A stretch of 64,000 nucleotides of DNA from Desulfovibrio sp. (lineage in GTDB: Bacteria > Bacillota > Dethiobacteria > DTU022): NCBI GenBank assembly GCA_020060545.1, contig JAGUZX010000134.1, positions 1 through 64,000 of the forward strand, written 5' to 3'. Each line of letters begins with the position of its first letter. The first letter of the stretch is position 1. The translations under genes were made by a program, and so were the position numbers. Under the pieces are notes generated by a model. That model ran no database searches. It was not told the DNA's origin and was given only the letters and a program-made list of their open reading frames with translations. This document shows positions 49,113 to 59,120 of this stretch, one piece after another.

Positions 49113-49850
49113 TTACACCTTGCCGAAACGGCGCTCCCTTTGCTGGAAGTCATAGACAGCCTGGAGCAGGTGGACAGGGTTAAAATCAGGCCAGTAAACA
49201 TCCGTAAACCACAGTTCAGTATAAGCCAGCTGCCAGAGCAGGAAATTGCTGAGGCGGTATTCACCGCTGGTGCGAATGAGCAGGTCCGGGTCAGGCAGGC
49301 CGGCGGTGTAGAGATACGAAGTAAAAAGCGCCTCGTTGACGGGCCCTCTCAACTTTCCCTGCCGGTCCGCTTCCACCATGGCCTGGGCCGCCTGGACTAT
49401 TTCCATCCGCGAGCCGTAATTAAGGGCAAAATTGAGAGTCATCCCTGTGTTTCCCCCGGTATCGCGCAAGCCCTTGTCGATCGCTCTTCGCACCGGCTCG
49501 GGCAGTCTGGCCGGATCGCCGATCAATTTAACCCGCACATTTTTCTTTACCAGCTCAGGCAGCTCCGAGTGCAGGTACTGTTCGGGAAGGCTCATCAAAA
49601 AATTAATCTCCCAGGCCGGACGGCGCCAGTTTTCCGTCGAAAAGGCGAACAGTGTCAACACCTTGATCCCCAGTTCACTGCTGAAGCGCACTATTTGCCT
49701 GACCGTCTCCACTCCCTGCCGGTGCCCGGCGGAGCGGGGCAGGCCTCTTTCCTTGGCCCAACGTCCGTTACCGTCCATGATCATCGCCACATGGCCGGGG
49801 ATCCGGTCCGGGTCAATTTTTTGACGCCATTCACTTTCGCTGGTACTCAC
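49113..49850 (-). CDS. uppS: Isoprenyl diphosphate synthase (UPP synthase)
   Basis: IPGHVAMIMDGNGRWAKERGLPRSAGHRQGVETVRQIVRF; LLIRTSGEYRLSNFLLWQLAYTELWFTDVYWPDF. Confidence 0.96.
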   Translation of the reverse strand: MSTSESEWRQKIDPDRIPGHVAMIMDGNGRWAKERGLPRSAGHRQGVETVRQIVRFSSELGIKVLTLFAFSTENWRRPAWEINFLMSLPEQYLHSELPELVKKNVRVKLIGDPARLPEPVRRAIDKGLRDTGGNTGMTLNFALNYGSRMEIVQAAQAMVEADRQGKLRGPVNEALFTSYLYTAGLPDPDLLIRTSGEYRLSNFLLWQLAYTELWFTDVYWPDFNPVHLLQAVYDFQQRERRFGKV

Positions 49851-49961
49851 CGGCTACCCCACCGTTCAATAGTAGCGGCTCCCTCATTCATCTAAGAGAG
49901 CCGCTTCTGTATTCATCCAGCTGCCACCGGTCTCTCCCTCCGTCCCCGGAGCATCGGTGTG

Positions 49962-50519
49962 TCAAACTTCCATGATCTCTTTCTCTTTAGCCTGCAGGAT
50001 ACCGTCGATTTCCTTGATCTTCTCATCGGTCAGTTCCTGGATCTCATCCTGGGCGCGCCTGCGCTCGTCCTCGGTGAGATCACCGTCTTTTTCCAGCAGC
50101 CTGATCGACTCATTGGCGTCACGGCGCACATTCCGGACCCCGACCTTGCATTCTTCCGCTTTCTTTTTTACATATTTAACCAGTTCCCGCCGGCGTTCTT
50201 CGGTCAGCTGGGGGATGGACAGCCTGATTACCGATCCGTCGTTGACCGGATTAAGGCCGAGGTCTGATTTGAGGATGGCTTTTTCAATGTCCTGAATTGA
50301 CTTCTTGTCCCACGGCTGGATTACCAAAAGCCGCGGCTCAGGCGCGGTTATTCCGGCCAACTGCTTTAACGGAGTCATCGTATCGTAGTAGTTTACCTCG
50401 ATCCGGTCCAGAAGCGCCGGTGTCGCCCTGCCCGCCCGCAAAACGGCCAGCTCTTTCTGGAAAGCGGCAATCACTTTGTCCATCCGTTCTTCGGCCTCAA
50501 GATAAGTTTCCTCGAACAT
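49962..50519 (-). CDS. frr: Ribosome recycling factor
   Basis: [46 protein letters not shown]. Confidence 0.96.
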   Translation of the reverse strand: MFEETYLEAEERMDKVIAAFQKELAVLRAGRATPALLDRIEVNYYDTMTPLKQLAGITAPEPRLLVIQPWDKKSIQDIEKAILKSDLGLNPVNDGSVIRLSIPQLTEERRRELVKYVKKKAEECKVGVRNVRRDANESIRLLEKDGDLTEDERRRAQDEIQELTDEKIKEIDGILQAKEKEIMEV

Positions 50520-50522
50520 AAA

Positions 50523-51245
<723 letters not shown>

Positions 51246-51297
51246 TCAAGACCTCCATCGTCTTATTCGACAATTTGCCGTAATTATCCTTTAGCGC

Positions 51298-51330
51298 AAA
51301 AAAAGAACACCTTTTCGAGTGTTCTTTTTG
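51298..51330 (-). terminator. Rho-independent (potentially bidirectional) terminator after tsf
   Basis: AAAAAAAGAACACCTTTTCGAGTGTTCTTTTT. Confidence 0.8.
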
Positions 51331-51336
51331 CAGTGC

Positions 51337-52020
51337 TCACGCTTCTTTTCCGGCTTGTTCGCCAGTAGCGACTTCGCCGACGGCAAAACGGCTGAACCTC
51401 CGGACCACGATATTTTCGCCGATCCTGGCAATCAGGTCCGCCAGGAGTGCATTAATCGTGATCTCTGGATCTCTGATAAAAGGCTGCTCCAGCAGGCAGT
51501 TTTCCCGGTAGAACTTCTCAATTTTGCCTTCGACAATTTGATCGACCACTTTTTCCGGTTTTTTTTCATTAAGCGCCTGGGCCCGCAGGATTTGTTTTTC
51601 TTTTTCCACTACCTCCGCCGGAACGTCCGCCCTGGCGAGGTACTGCGGGTTCGCCGCGGCGACCTGTAGGCAGATATCACGGACAAAGGACCGGAATTGG
51701 TCGTTGCGGGCGACAAAATCAGTTTCGCAGTTCACCTCTACCAGAACACCGACCTTGCCCCCCAGATGGATATAGGAATCAACAATCCCCTGAGCGGCGA
51801 CCCTCCCCGCGCGCCGCGCGGCCGCCGCGAGCCCCTTCTCCCGGAGAATGGTTACCGCTTTTGCTTCGTCGCCGCCAGCTTTCTGCAGCGCTTTTTTACA
51901 ATCCATCATCCCCGCTCCGGTTTTCTCCCGCAGCGCCTTTACTAATTTCGCATCAATATCCACTTTGTTCCCTCCTGTATTCGTTACCACAGCCCTCACG
52001 GGGTTGGAGCTACGGCGCAA
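51337..52020 (-). CDS. tsf: Elongation factor Ts (true start near [18 protein letters not shown])
   Basis: [58 protein letters not shown]. Confidence 0.96.
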   Translation of the reverse strand: MRRSSNPVRAVVTNTGGNKVDIDAKLVKALREKTGAGMMDCKKALQKAGGDEAKAVTILREKGLAAAARRAGRVAAQGIVDSYIHLGGKVGVLVEVNCETDFVARNDQFRSFVRDICLQVAAANPQYLARADVPAEVVEKEKQILRAQALNEKKPEKVVDQIVEGKIEKFYRENCLLEQPFIRDPEITINALLADLIARIGENIVVRRFSRFAVGEVATGEQAGKEA

Positions 52021-52074
52021 GTGCTTTTTTGCGGCGCGCCTTTCGAGCGGTAAGCAAAACTGCGGCTCCGCTTA

Positions 52075-52920
52075 TTATTCTGCTTCGTCTGTTTCTGACC
52101 GGACTTCCGTCGCCGGGACCGGGAATTCAAAAAGCGATTCCTCTTCCGCCTCCGGTTTCAGTTCTGCGCTGTCTTCTTCAACTGCATGCCGGCGTCCGGA
52201 TCCGCGGCTCTGATCTTGCTCGTCCCTTTCATCCGTCAGGCTTTGCTTCCCTTCGATCACGGCATCGGCTAGACAGGCGGTAATCAGCTTGACCGCCCTG
52301 ATCGCATCATCGTTGCCCGGGATGATGTAATCGACCTCGTCGGGGTCGCAGTTAGTGTCCACGATGGCAATGATTGGTATACCCAGTTTGCGCGCTTCGG
52401 CGATGGCGATCTTCTCTTTGCGCGGATCGACCACGTAAATGGCATCCGGGAGCATTTTCATGTAGCGGATTCCACCCAGGAATTTGAGTAGCTTCTCCTG
52501 TTCGTGCTTCAAGGTGAGAACTTCTTTTTTCGGCAGGCGATCAAAAGTACCGTCAGCTTCCATTTTCTCCAACTGATTTAAGCGGTCGATCCGCTGGCGG
52601 ATGGTCTTGAAATTGGTAAGCATCCCCCCCAGCCAGCGCTGGTTAACGTAATGCATACCGCATCTTTCAGATTCGGCTTTAATCGATTCCTGCGCCTGCT
52701 TTTTCGTTCCTACAAAAATAACGCTGCCGCCTTGCGCAACGAGATCGCGCAGGTAATTGAAAGCAACCTCCATCAACCGGACCGTCTTTTGCAGGTCGAT
52801 AATGTAAATCCCGTTCCGTTCGGTAAAGATATAGCTTTTCATTTTGGGGTTCCAGCGGCGGGTTTGGTGCCCGAAATGAACCCCCGCTTCCAGCAACTGC
52901 TTCATACTTACTACGGCCAC
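52075..52920 (-). CDS. rpsB: Ribosomal protein S2 with C-terminal acidic extension
   Basis: [45 protein letters not shown]. Confidence 0.97.
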   Translation of the reverse strand: MAVVSMKQLLEAGVHFGHQTRRWNPKMKSYIFTERNGIYIIDLQKTVRLMEVAFNYLRDLVAQGGSVIFVGTKKQAQESIKAESERCGMHYVNQRWLGGMLTNFKTIRQRIDRLNQLEKMEADGTFDRLPKKEVLTLKHEQEKLLKFLGGIRYMKMLPDAIYVVDPRKEKIAIAEARKLGIPIIAIVDTNCDPDEVDYIIPGNDDAIRAVKLITACLADAVIEGKQSLTDERDEQDQSRGSGRRHAVEEDSAELKPEAEEESLFEFPVPATEVRSETDEAE

Positions 52921-53032
52921 ATTAATTCCTCCTTAGCGGTTTTTGCCACCGCCCGTTTCTTTACCGCCCCCAAGCCTCGGCCAACCCGGGACAGGTTCCA
53001 CGGACGTGTGTATTTGTAAATTACCATGAGGT

Positions 53033-53061
53033 AGTATAGCACAGTTCCTTACAAATGGCAA
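53033..53061 (-). promoter_or_regulatory. Candidate sigma-A promoter of rpsB operon
   Basis: Minus strand TTGCCA - 17 nt - TATACT. Confidence 0.65.
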
Positions 53062-53155
53062 TTAGTTGACGGAGGGACGGGGTTGTTGTCAACTTTTCTA
53101 ATCAGTGACAGGGGACAGTTGTTGACGCCTTTACCGCTAATGAGAAACGGGGATA

Positions 53156-53184
53156 TTGACAATGATTTTTATCTTACATAAAAT
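53156..53184 (+). promoter_or_regulatory. Candidate promoter of the transposase gene
   Basis: TTGACA - 17 nt - TAAAAT. Confidence 0.55.
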
Positions 53185-53201
53185 GGTTTCGGGGTGTTAT
53201 C

Positions 53202-53963
53202 ATGCCCAGAACGGCCAGAAAAAAAAGTTCAAGCGGGATTTACCACATAATCATGCGAGGAATCAATCGGCAAAGTATCTTTGAAGACGAAGAAGATAAT
53301 TGGAAATTTCTTCAAACCCTGAGGCGCTATAAAAAAATAAGCGGCTTTTGGATTTTTGCTTATTGTTTAATGGGTAATCATGTTCACTTGTTGTTGAAAG
53401 AAGGTCTGGAACCCTTAGAGCAAGTAATGCGCAGGTTATGTGGAAGCTACGTTTATTGGTATAACCGGAAATATGAAAGGATCGGAAATCTCTTTCAAGA
53501 CCGTTTTAAAAGCGAGCCGGTAGAAGATGATCCCTTTTTTATAACAGTATTGAGGTATATTCACCAGAATCCGTGTCAAGCCGGCCTAGTCAAAGAGATC
53601 GGCCACTACCGCTGGAGCAGCTATCATGAATATCTCCAGCCAACGTCGTTTGTCGATATAGATTTTGCGCTCAACCGATTTCATACTGACCGGGAAAAAG
53701 CGGTGGAAATCTATATTGCTCACCAGAGTGCGCCAAAAAATGATCGCTGTCTTGAACTGGAAGAAAAACATCATTTTTCGGACCAAGAAGCCAGAGCTAT
53801 TATTAAGAAAGTATGTAACATCATGAACGCACCTGATTTGCAAAGGCTGGAAAGACAAAGCAGAAACGACTGCTTGAAAAAGCTAAAAGAAGAATATAAC
53901 CTTTCCGTCAGGCAAATCTCAAGACTGACCGGAATCGGAAGAGGGGTTGTCTTTAAAGCATAA
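53202..53963 (+). CDS. REP-associated tyrosine transposase (Y1_Tnp/IS200-like, TnpA_REP family)
   Basis: MPRTARKKSSSGIYHIIMRGINRQSIFEDEEDN...FAYCLMGNHVHLLLKEG...RIGNLFQDRFKSEPVEDDPFFITVLRYIHQNPCQAGLV; HVH motif and C-terminal HTH. Confidence 0.92.
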   Translation: MPRTARKKSSSGIYHIIMRGINRQSIFEDEEDNWKFLQTLRRYKKISGFWIFAYCLMGNHVHLLLKEGLEPLEQVMRRLCGSYVYWYNRKYERIGNLFQDRFKSEPVEDDPFFITVLRYIHQNPCQAGLVKEIGHYRWSSYHEYLQPTSFVDIDFALNRFHTDREKAVEIYIAHQSAPKNDRCLELEEKHHFSDQEARAIIKKVCNIMNAPDLQRLERQSRNDCLKKLKEEYNLSVRQISRLTGIGRGVVFKA

Positions 53964-54950
53964 AGTTGACAACAACCCCGTCCCTCCGTCACCTACGTCA
54001 CCCTCCGCATCCCATTTACCGCAGCGGCTGCCCCAACGGGAGGCCAGTTCTCCCTGGATATAGATTTCGCTTAACTCGCAGCTGTTGGCGCAGCCGGTAC
54101 AGACAAAACCTCGCGGCCGGCAATCCCCCGCGGCCACATTGGCCACGCCGCGGAAGGCGCTCCGCCCGATCTCGCCGCCCAAAAAATTTTGCCGCGCCAG
54201 CAGCGCCGCCCCCAGGGCGCCCATCACTTTGAAATGCTCCGGGATCCGGAGTTCTACTTTCAGCAAACTTTCCAGAGCCCAGCGGATGCCGGCATTGGCC
54301 GCAACCCCTCCCTGGAACAGCACCACCGGCTCGACTTTACGGTTTCGGGCCACATTGGTCAGGTAATTTTTGGCCAGGGCCATGCACAATCCGGCAATCA
54401 GGTCCTCTTTGCGATAGCCCATCTGCTGCTTGTGAATAAGATCCGACTCGGCAAAGACGCCGCACCGCCCGGCGATCGCCACCGGGTTCCTGGAGCGCAA
54501 GGCATAGTCGCCGAACTCTTCGATCGGGATATTGAGGCGTCCGGCCTGGTGGTCCAGAAATGAGCCGGTCCCGGCCGCGCAAACGGTATTCATGTTGAAA
54601 CCCACCGAAACGCCGTTTTGCAAGTAGATTATTTTTGAATCCTGGCCGCCGATATCGATTACCGTTTGGACCCGTGGTTCCACTGCCCTGGCGGCCAGGG
54701 CATGCGCGGTTATTTCATTGACTACCACGTCGGCTCCGATAATCACCGCCGCCAGCCGCCTTCCCGAGCCGGTAGCCCCCGCCGCCGCGATCGGGTAGCG
54801 TTTGGCGCCGAGAGCCGCAAAGCTTTTTTGGATCGCCTCGATCGGCCCCCCGTCATTCCGGCGGTAGGCGGTAAAAACGATCTCCCGGTTTTGCTTGAGC
54901 AGTGCGATCTTGGTGGTCAGGCTTCCGACATCGACACCCAGGAAAAACAT
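53919..54950 (-). CDS. Acyl-CoA dehydratase activase (BadF/BcrA/HgdC-type ATPase); C-terminus runs into the transposase element
   Basis: FFLGVDVGSLTTKIALLKQNREIVFTAYRRN; IDIGGQDSKIIYLQNG; NTVCAAGTGSFLDHQAGRL; QGGVAANAGIRWALE. Confidence 0.9.
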   Translation of the reverse strand: MFFLGVDVGSLTTKIALLKQNREIVFTAYRRNDGGPIEAIQKSFAALGAKRYPIAAAGATGSGRRLAAVIIGADVVVNEITAHALAARAVEPRVQTVIDIGGQDSKIIYLQNGVSVGFNMNTVCAAGTGSFLDHQAGRLNIPIEEFGDYALRSRNPVAIAGRCGVFAESDLIHKQQMGYRKEDLIAGLCMALAKNYLTNVARNRKVEPVVLFQGGVAANAGIRWALESLLKVELRIPEHFKVMGALGAALLARQNFLGGEIGRSAFRGVANVAAGDCRPRGFVCTGCANSCELSEIYIQGELASRWGSRCGKWDAEGDVGDGGTGLLSTLCFKDNPSSDSGQS

Positions 54951-57151
54951 CTTTTCCGGACCTCCTTCTCTTCCCTTCGTTCCCGCAGGACGTGCGCAAA
55001 GGACTCCACACGCGTTTGCAACCCCGCTTCACCGGTCTGCTCGTTAATAATCACCGTCAACAAGGGAATTTCCAAGTCGCGCACTACACGGGTGAGAATG
55101 CTCTGGGCGATGATCTCCGGCATACAGGTAAAGGGCCACAGGTGCACGACGCCGTCGATTCCTTCCCGCGGCGCCAGAGCGGTCAGCCCGACGCTTTCCA
55201 GACCGTGCCCTCCCACCATATCGTGCAGATACGGCCGCGCGGCCCGGGTAACCTGGCGGTACCGCCGCAGTGCGGCGGGGCTGTGCAGAATGTGGTGCCT
55301 GAACCAGTTGATCACGGTGATCTCCCGTTCCACTTCGATGCGTACATCTTTCAGCGTGCCGAGAGTACGCGCGATTTCATGGTTGACATAGTCCTCGAAG
55401 ACGGCATAAATTTCGCCGATCAACCTTACTTTGAACGGAGGCGGCCCGTTTTCACGGGGCAGCAAAGCACAAGACTGCTTGAAGCGGCGAAAAGCCGCCG
55501 TCAATGAACCGAGCGAAGCCGCCTCTTTTGCTTCCGCCAGGAACAGCCGGTAGGTCCGGTCCGCTTCGCCGCGCCGGCTCTCCCTGGCCCGCAGAACGTA
55601 GAGCGCCTCTTCCGCCTTCTCGGTAAGTGCGGCCTTGTAGAACGCCAGTAAAGCGCTCCAGGCGGCCCGCCGGCCCATGCGCATGCCGAATAACTGGCGC
55701 ATCACCTTCACGAACGGCTGGTAATTTTTATTTAAGGGGAGCGGTGAATTAATCACCAGCATTTCAAAATCATAACCGGCTCTTCTGAGCAGCGTTTCCT
55801 GCATTTCGGCATACCAGCCGAGGCGGCAACGGCCCTTCCCCCCGACCATGACCAGGGTATTCGCTCCCGCCTCCAGGCACTGGCGCATCTGACCAACCGT
55901 CACAGTAAGCGGGTAGCAGATAAATTCGGGTGCCAGTGCGGCTCCAAGTTCCGTGGTTAGGCGGGTGATGGGGAGCGGCCCCACTGCTTTTACCAGCTCG
56001 CCGTTGAAGATCGTGGCCAGGGCGCCGCCGAGTTTGCCAAGGGTGGGGAAGCCAAGTACCCGGGTTTCAGGCACAGGCGGAGGGATAAACCTGGGCCCCG
56101 GGGAAGCGGCAGCCGGCAGGTCTGGTTTTTTCTCCAGTACCTTTTGCACCGTTTTCCCCGCCGCCGTAACGGTATCCAAAAAGGCTTCCAGCCGCGTCAC
56201 CAAACCGGCCTCCCCGGTTTGCTCGTCTACCGTTAAGATCAGCAGTGGAACGCCGTGTTTTCGCGCTTCCTCTTCCAAAAAGACTTCAATTACCGCTTCG
56301 GGACCGCATTCAAAAGGACTGAGCAGGATCAGGCAGTCGATCATCTGCTGATGGAGCCAGTAGAGGGCGCTGCCGACAATAATCTGCTCGAAGCTCCAGA
56401 GTTCCTTGCCGTAGCTTGTGCCGGCCAGCACCCTGGCTGCCGCCCGGGGTGGAACCATCTCCGGGACGAATACCACGGCATGCTCTTTAAGGCGGTCAGC
56501 CAGGTTGTGCGCGATATAGTCGTAAAGGATGTAACTGTGCCCGGCAACTCCAACCCGCAGGGACCGGTTAAAACGGGCCCGCCGGTTGTAGGGATGGCTG
56601 CGCTTAAAACTTTTAATCCCGACCACCTTTTCGAGGGCTTCGGGAAAAGTTAAACCTTGCTCTGCCGTAGCCGCGCTAAACCGGTTTTGACAGCGCCAGG
56701 CGTCACGCAGGGCAGCCCGGGTTTGCCTTTCGCCGGCGCCCAGCCTTCTGCCGGCGGCGGCGAGTGAATCGAGGCTGGCGCGGGGGTTGCAGCGCCAGTC
56801 GATTTGCGGGGTGAGGAAAAGATCTTCCGGCAGCGCCAGGCCGTTGCGCAGCATCGCCGGCGCCCCGATATGCTTGGGGCAGTAGTAGCTGTAACGATCC
56901 CGGCTGACCAGGGTTGGCATAAACAAGAAGTCCACTTTCTTTTCAACTAGCTCCAGGGTATGCGGAAAAGCCAGCTTAACCGATATGCAAGGCTCATCGG
57001 TGGGGCATACCGTTAAGTTTTCCAGGGTCCTCGGTCCGGTAGGGCTGGAGAGGACCACCGCGGCGCCCAACCTCTCCAGGAACACCTTGTAAAACGGCAG
57101 ATAATAGAAAAAAGATAATACCCGGGGAATCCCAACTTGCATTATCTTCAC
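54917..57151 (-). CDS. DUF2229/acyl-CoA dehydratase activase-related protein with two HgdB-like domains
   Basis: MQVGIPRVLSFFYYLPFYKVFLERLGAAVVLS; CPTDEPCISVKLAFPH; DEQTGEAGLVTRLEAF and NEQTGEAGLQTRVESF duplicated. Confidence 0.88.
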   Translation of the reverse strand: MKIMQVGIPRVLSFFYYLPFYKVFLERLGAAVVLSSPTGPRTLENLTVCPTDEPCISVKLAFPHTLELVEKKVDFLFMPTLVSRDRYSYYCPKHIGAPAMLRNGLALPEDLFLTPQIDWRCNPRASLDSLAAAGRRLGAGERQTRAALRDAWRCQNRFSAATAEQGLTFPEALEKVVGIKSFKRSHPYNRRARFNRSLRVGVAGHSYILYDYIAHNLADRLKEHAVVFVPEMVPPRAAARVLAGTSYGKELWSFEQIIVGSALYWLHQQMIDCLILLSPFECGPEAVIEVFLEEEARKHGVPLLILTVDEQTGEAGLVTRLEAFLDTVTAAGKTVQKVLEKKPDLPAAASPGPRFIPPPVPETRVLGFPTLGKLGGALATIFNGELVKAVGPLPITRLTTELGAALAPEFICYPLTVTVGQMRQCLEAGANTLVMVGGKGRCRLGWYAEMQETLLRRAGYDFEMLVINSPLPLNKNYQPFVKVMRQLFGMRMGRRAAWSALLAFYKAALTEKAEEALYVLRARESRRGEADRTYRLFLAEAKEAASLGSLTAAFRRFKQSCALLPRENGPPPFKVRLIGEIYAVFEDYVNHEIARTLGTLKDVRIEVEREITVINWFRHHILHSPAALRRYRQVTRAARPYLHDMVGGHGLESVGLTALAPREGIDGVVHLWPFTCMPEIIAQSILTRVVRDLEIPLLTVIINEQTGEAGLQTRVESFAHVLRERREEKEVRKRCFSWVSMSEA

Positions 57152-57282
57152 CCCTGAAAGGTAATCTAGAAAAGCTTAAGCTATTTTAGCCCAATCTAGC
57201 TTTGCCTATTCTTTAGCCTGGCTTGAAAAGGAAATTACTGCTATCAGTTTCCTGAGCCGGGAGGAGGTGTGGGATTTCGAAG

Positions 57283-57597
57283 ATGCAGGATATTGAATAT
57301 ATCGTCCGGCAATCCCTTTTTGTCGTCATCCTGCTTTTAGAAATCTACGGCAGTTTTATCATCGTTTTTTCTTCGAACCGCATTTTCATGCTCTTTTTGC
57401 GCACCGCCAGGGATGGTACCGAAGCGCGGCTTAATCTGGCCAGCCACCTGGCCATGGGGCTCGAATTTCTGCTTGCCGCCGAAATAATTCGCACGATTGT
57501 CATCCGCAGCTGGACGGAGCTGCAGATTTTAGGCGCGGTACTGCTGCTCAGGGCGATCCTTTCGGTGTTGATCATCTGGGAAATCAAGCAAGGTTAG
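57283..57597 (+). CDS. DUF1622-like small membrane protein
   Basis: Two-three hydrophobic helices; LNLASHLAMGLEFLLAAEIIRTIVI. Confidence 0.75.
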   Translation: MQDIEYIVRQSLFVVILLLEIYGSFIIVFSSNRIFMLFLRTARDGTEARLNLASHLAMGLEFLLAAEIIRTIVIRSWTELQILGAVLLLRAILSVLIIWEIKQG

Positions 57598-57653
57598 CTC
57601 GAGGTAAAAACTGATATTGCGCAGGGTCTAAAATTATAATAAGATGACGGTAA

Positions 57654-58955
57654 ATGTTAATTGAAAGGCGCGTAAACATGGCCGTCATCATCCCTTTTAA
57701 AGGAATCCGCTTCAACCTGGACCGGGTCGGAGACCTGGCGGCGGTAATTACCCCGCCCTACGACGTAATCGGTCCCGCTGAGCAGGAGCTCTATTACCGG
57801 CGCAGCCCTTATAATCTCATCCGCCTGGAATATGGCAAAACCGGACCCGAGGACAACGACTCGAACAACCGCTACACCCGCGCCGCCGCCACCCTGCAGG
57901 CATGGCTGGAAGAAGGGGTACTCCTGCGGGAGGAGGAGCGCCTTTTTTACCTTTTTGAGCAGGAATTTAATTACCATCATATGCTATTTCGCCGCACCGG
58001 GATCGTGGCCGCCCTGAAGCTGGAGCCTTACACCAACGGGGTTGTGATCCCCCACGAGAGAACAATGGCCCAACCAAAGTTTGACCGTCTGCAGCTGCTG
58101 CGGCACTGCCGCACCAACTTCAGCCCCATCTTCGGGCTTTTCGCCGACCAGGACGGCCGTTTGGCGGAGTTCAGCACCCCTGTGCGTAAAACGGTGCCAT
58201 TGAGCGATTTTCGGGCAGACGACGGGCAGCGCTACCGCCTCTGGGCCGTGCGCGGTTCTTCCCGCCAGGAAGCGCTGGCGCGCCTCCTGGCCCCGCTTCC
58301 TGTATTTATCGCCGACGGGCACCATCGTTATAAAACAGCGCTGCGCTTCGCCCGCGAGCTTAACGGCAATCAAGCGCTGCCGCCCGGTTCCGGCTATGTC
58401 CTTTCCGTACTGACCGGCCTGCAGGATCCCGGCTTGTTAATCCTCCCCACCCACCGCCTGCTGCACGGTCTTACCGCCGTGCAGCTGGAAGAGCTGCCCC
58501 GGATTATCGCGGAAAGCTTTGACACCCGGGTCCTGGGCGATTTAACAAAACTCGAGATGCGTAAATTTACCGCGCTGTTGGAGCGGGAAGGCCGGAGCGC
58601 TCCGGTCATCGGGCTATTGCTAGCGGGGCGGGCCTGGCTGCTGACGGCAAAGCCGGGGGCAACCGGAAATAACCTGGATGTAATCACCCTGCAGGAGCGG
58701 ATCCTGAGGCCAATCCTGCAGGATACAGACCCCGAGCTATATCTTACCTACACCAGGGACGAAACGGAAGCGCGACAAGCGGTCCTCTCCGGGGCGGTAC
58801 AGGCCGCCTTTATCCTTAACCCGGCTCCAATCGAAAGGGTAACCGCACATGCCTTGCAGGGTGAAATATTGCCGCAAAAATCAACCTATTTCTACCCCAA
58901 ACTGCCCAGTGGCCTGGTACTTTACCACCACACCTTAAGTTATTCCGATCGCTGA
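57654..58955 (+). CDS. DUF1015 family protein (start likely MAVIIPFKG at 57678)
   Basis: MAVIIPFKGIRFNLDRVGDLAAVITPPYDVIGPAEQELYYRRSPYNLIRLEYGK; FIADGHHRYKTALRFARE. Confidence 0.88.
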   Translation: MLIERRVNMAVIIPFKGIRFNLDRVGDLAAVITPPYDVIGPAEQELYYRRSPYNLIRLEYGKTGPEDNDSNNRYTRAAATLQAWLEEGVLLREEERLFYLFEQEFNYHHMLFRRTGIVAALKLEPYTNGVVIPHERTMAQPKFDRLQLLRHCRTNFSPIFGLFADQDGRLAEFSTPVRKTVPLSDFRADDGQRYRLWAVRGSSRQEALARLLAPLPVFIADGHHRYKTALRFARELNGNQALPPGSGYVLSVLTGLQDPGLLILPTHRLLHGLTAVQLEELPRIIAESFDTRVLGDLTKLEMRKFTALLEREGRSAPVIGLLLAGRAWLLTAKPGATGNNLDVITLQERILRPILQDTDPELYLTYTRDETEARQAVLSGAVQAAFILNPAPIERVTAHALQGEILPQKSTYFYPKLPSGLVLYHHTLSYSDR

Positions 58956-59087
58956 CCTGGCAAAACCAGGCTGTATTTTTATCTGGACGGGCTGCGACAC
59001 GTCCGTATCTTCATTTCTGCAAAAACAGCTGTACGTGAGCATTGAACATTACGTGCAGCTAGGCCGGGTCCTGCCGGGTTTCATAAC

Positions 59088-59120
59088 GTCTCACATCTCA
59101 CTTCACTTCTCACCTCTCAA
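59088..59120 (-). repeat. 7-bp-period array supplying the C-terminus and stop of the histone-deacetylase-like gene
   Basis: Minus strand TTTGAGAGGTGAGAAGTGAAGTGAGATGTGAGACG. Confidence 0.85.

Larger units (their letters stand above)
53067..53991 (+). mobile_element. RAYT/Y1-transposase element bounded by perfect 30-bp inverted repeats
   Basis: 53067..53096 TGACGGAGGGACGGGGTTGTTGTCAACTTT is the exact reverse complement of 53962..53991. Confidence 0.85.

Noticed and set aside
49874-49905. AGCGGCTC...GAGCCGCT hairpin between frr and uppS
   Set aside because: Perfect 8-bp stem but no T tract; an ordinary intercistronic hairpin without further support.
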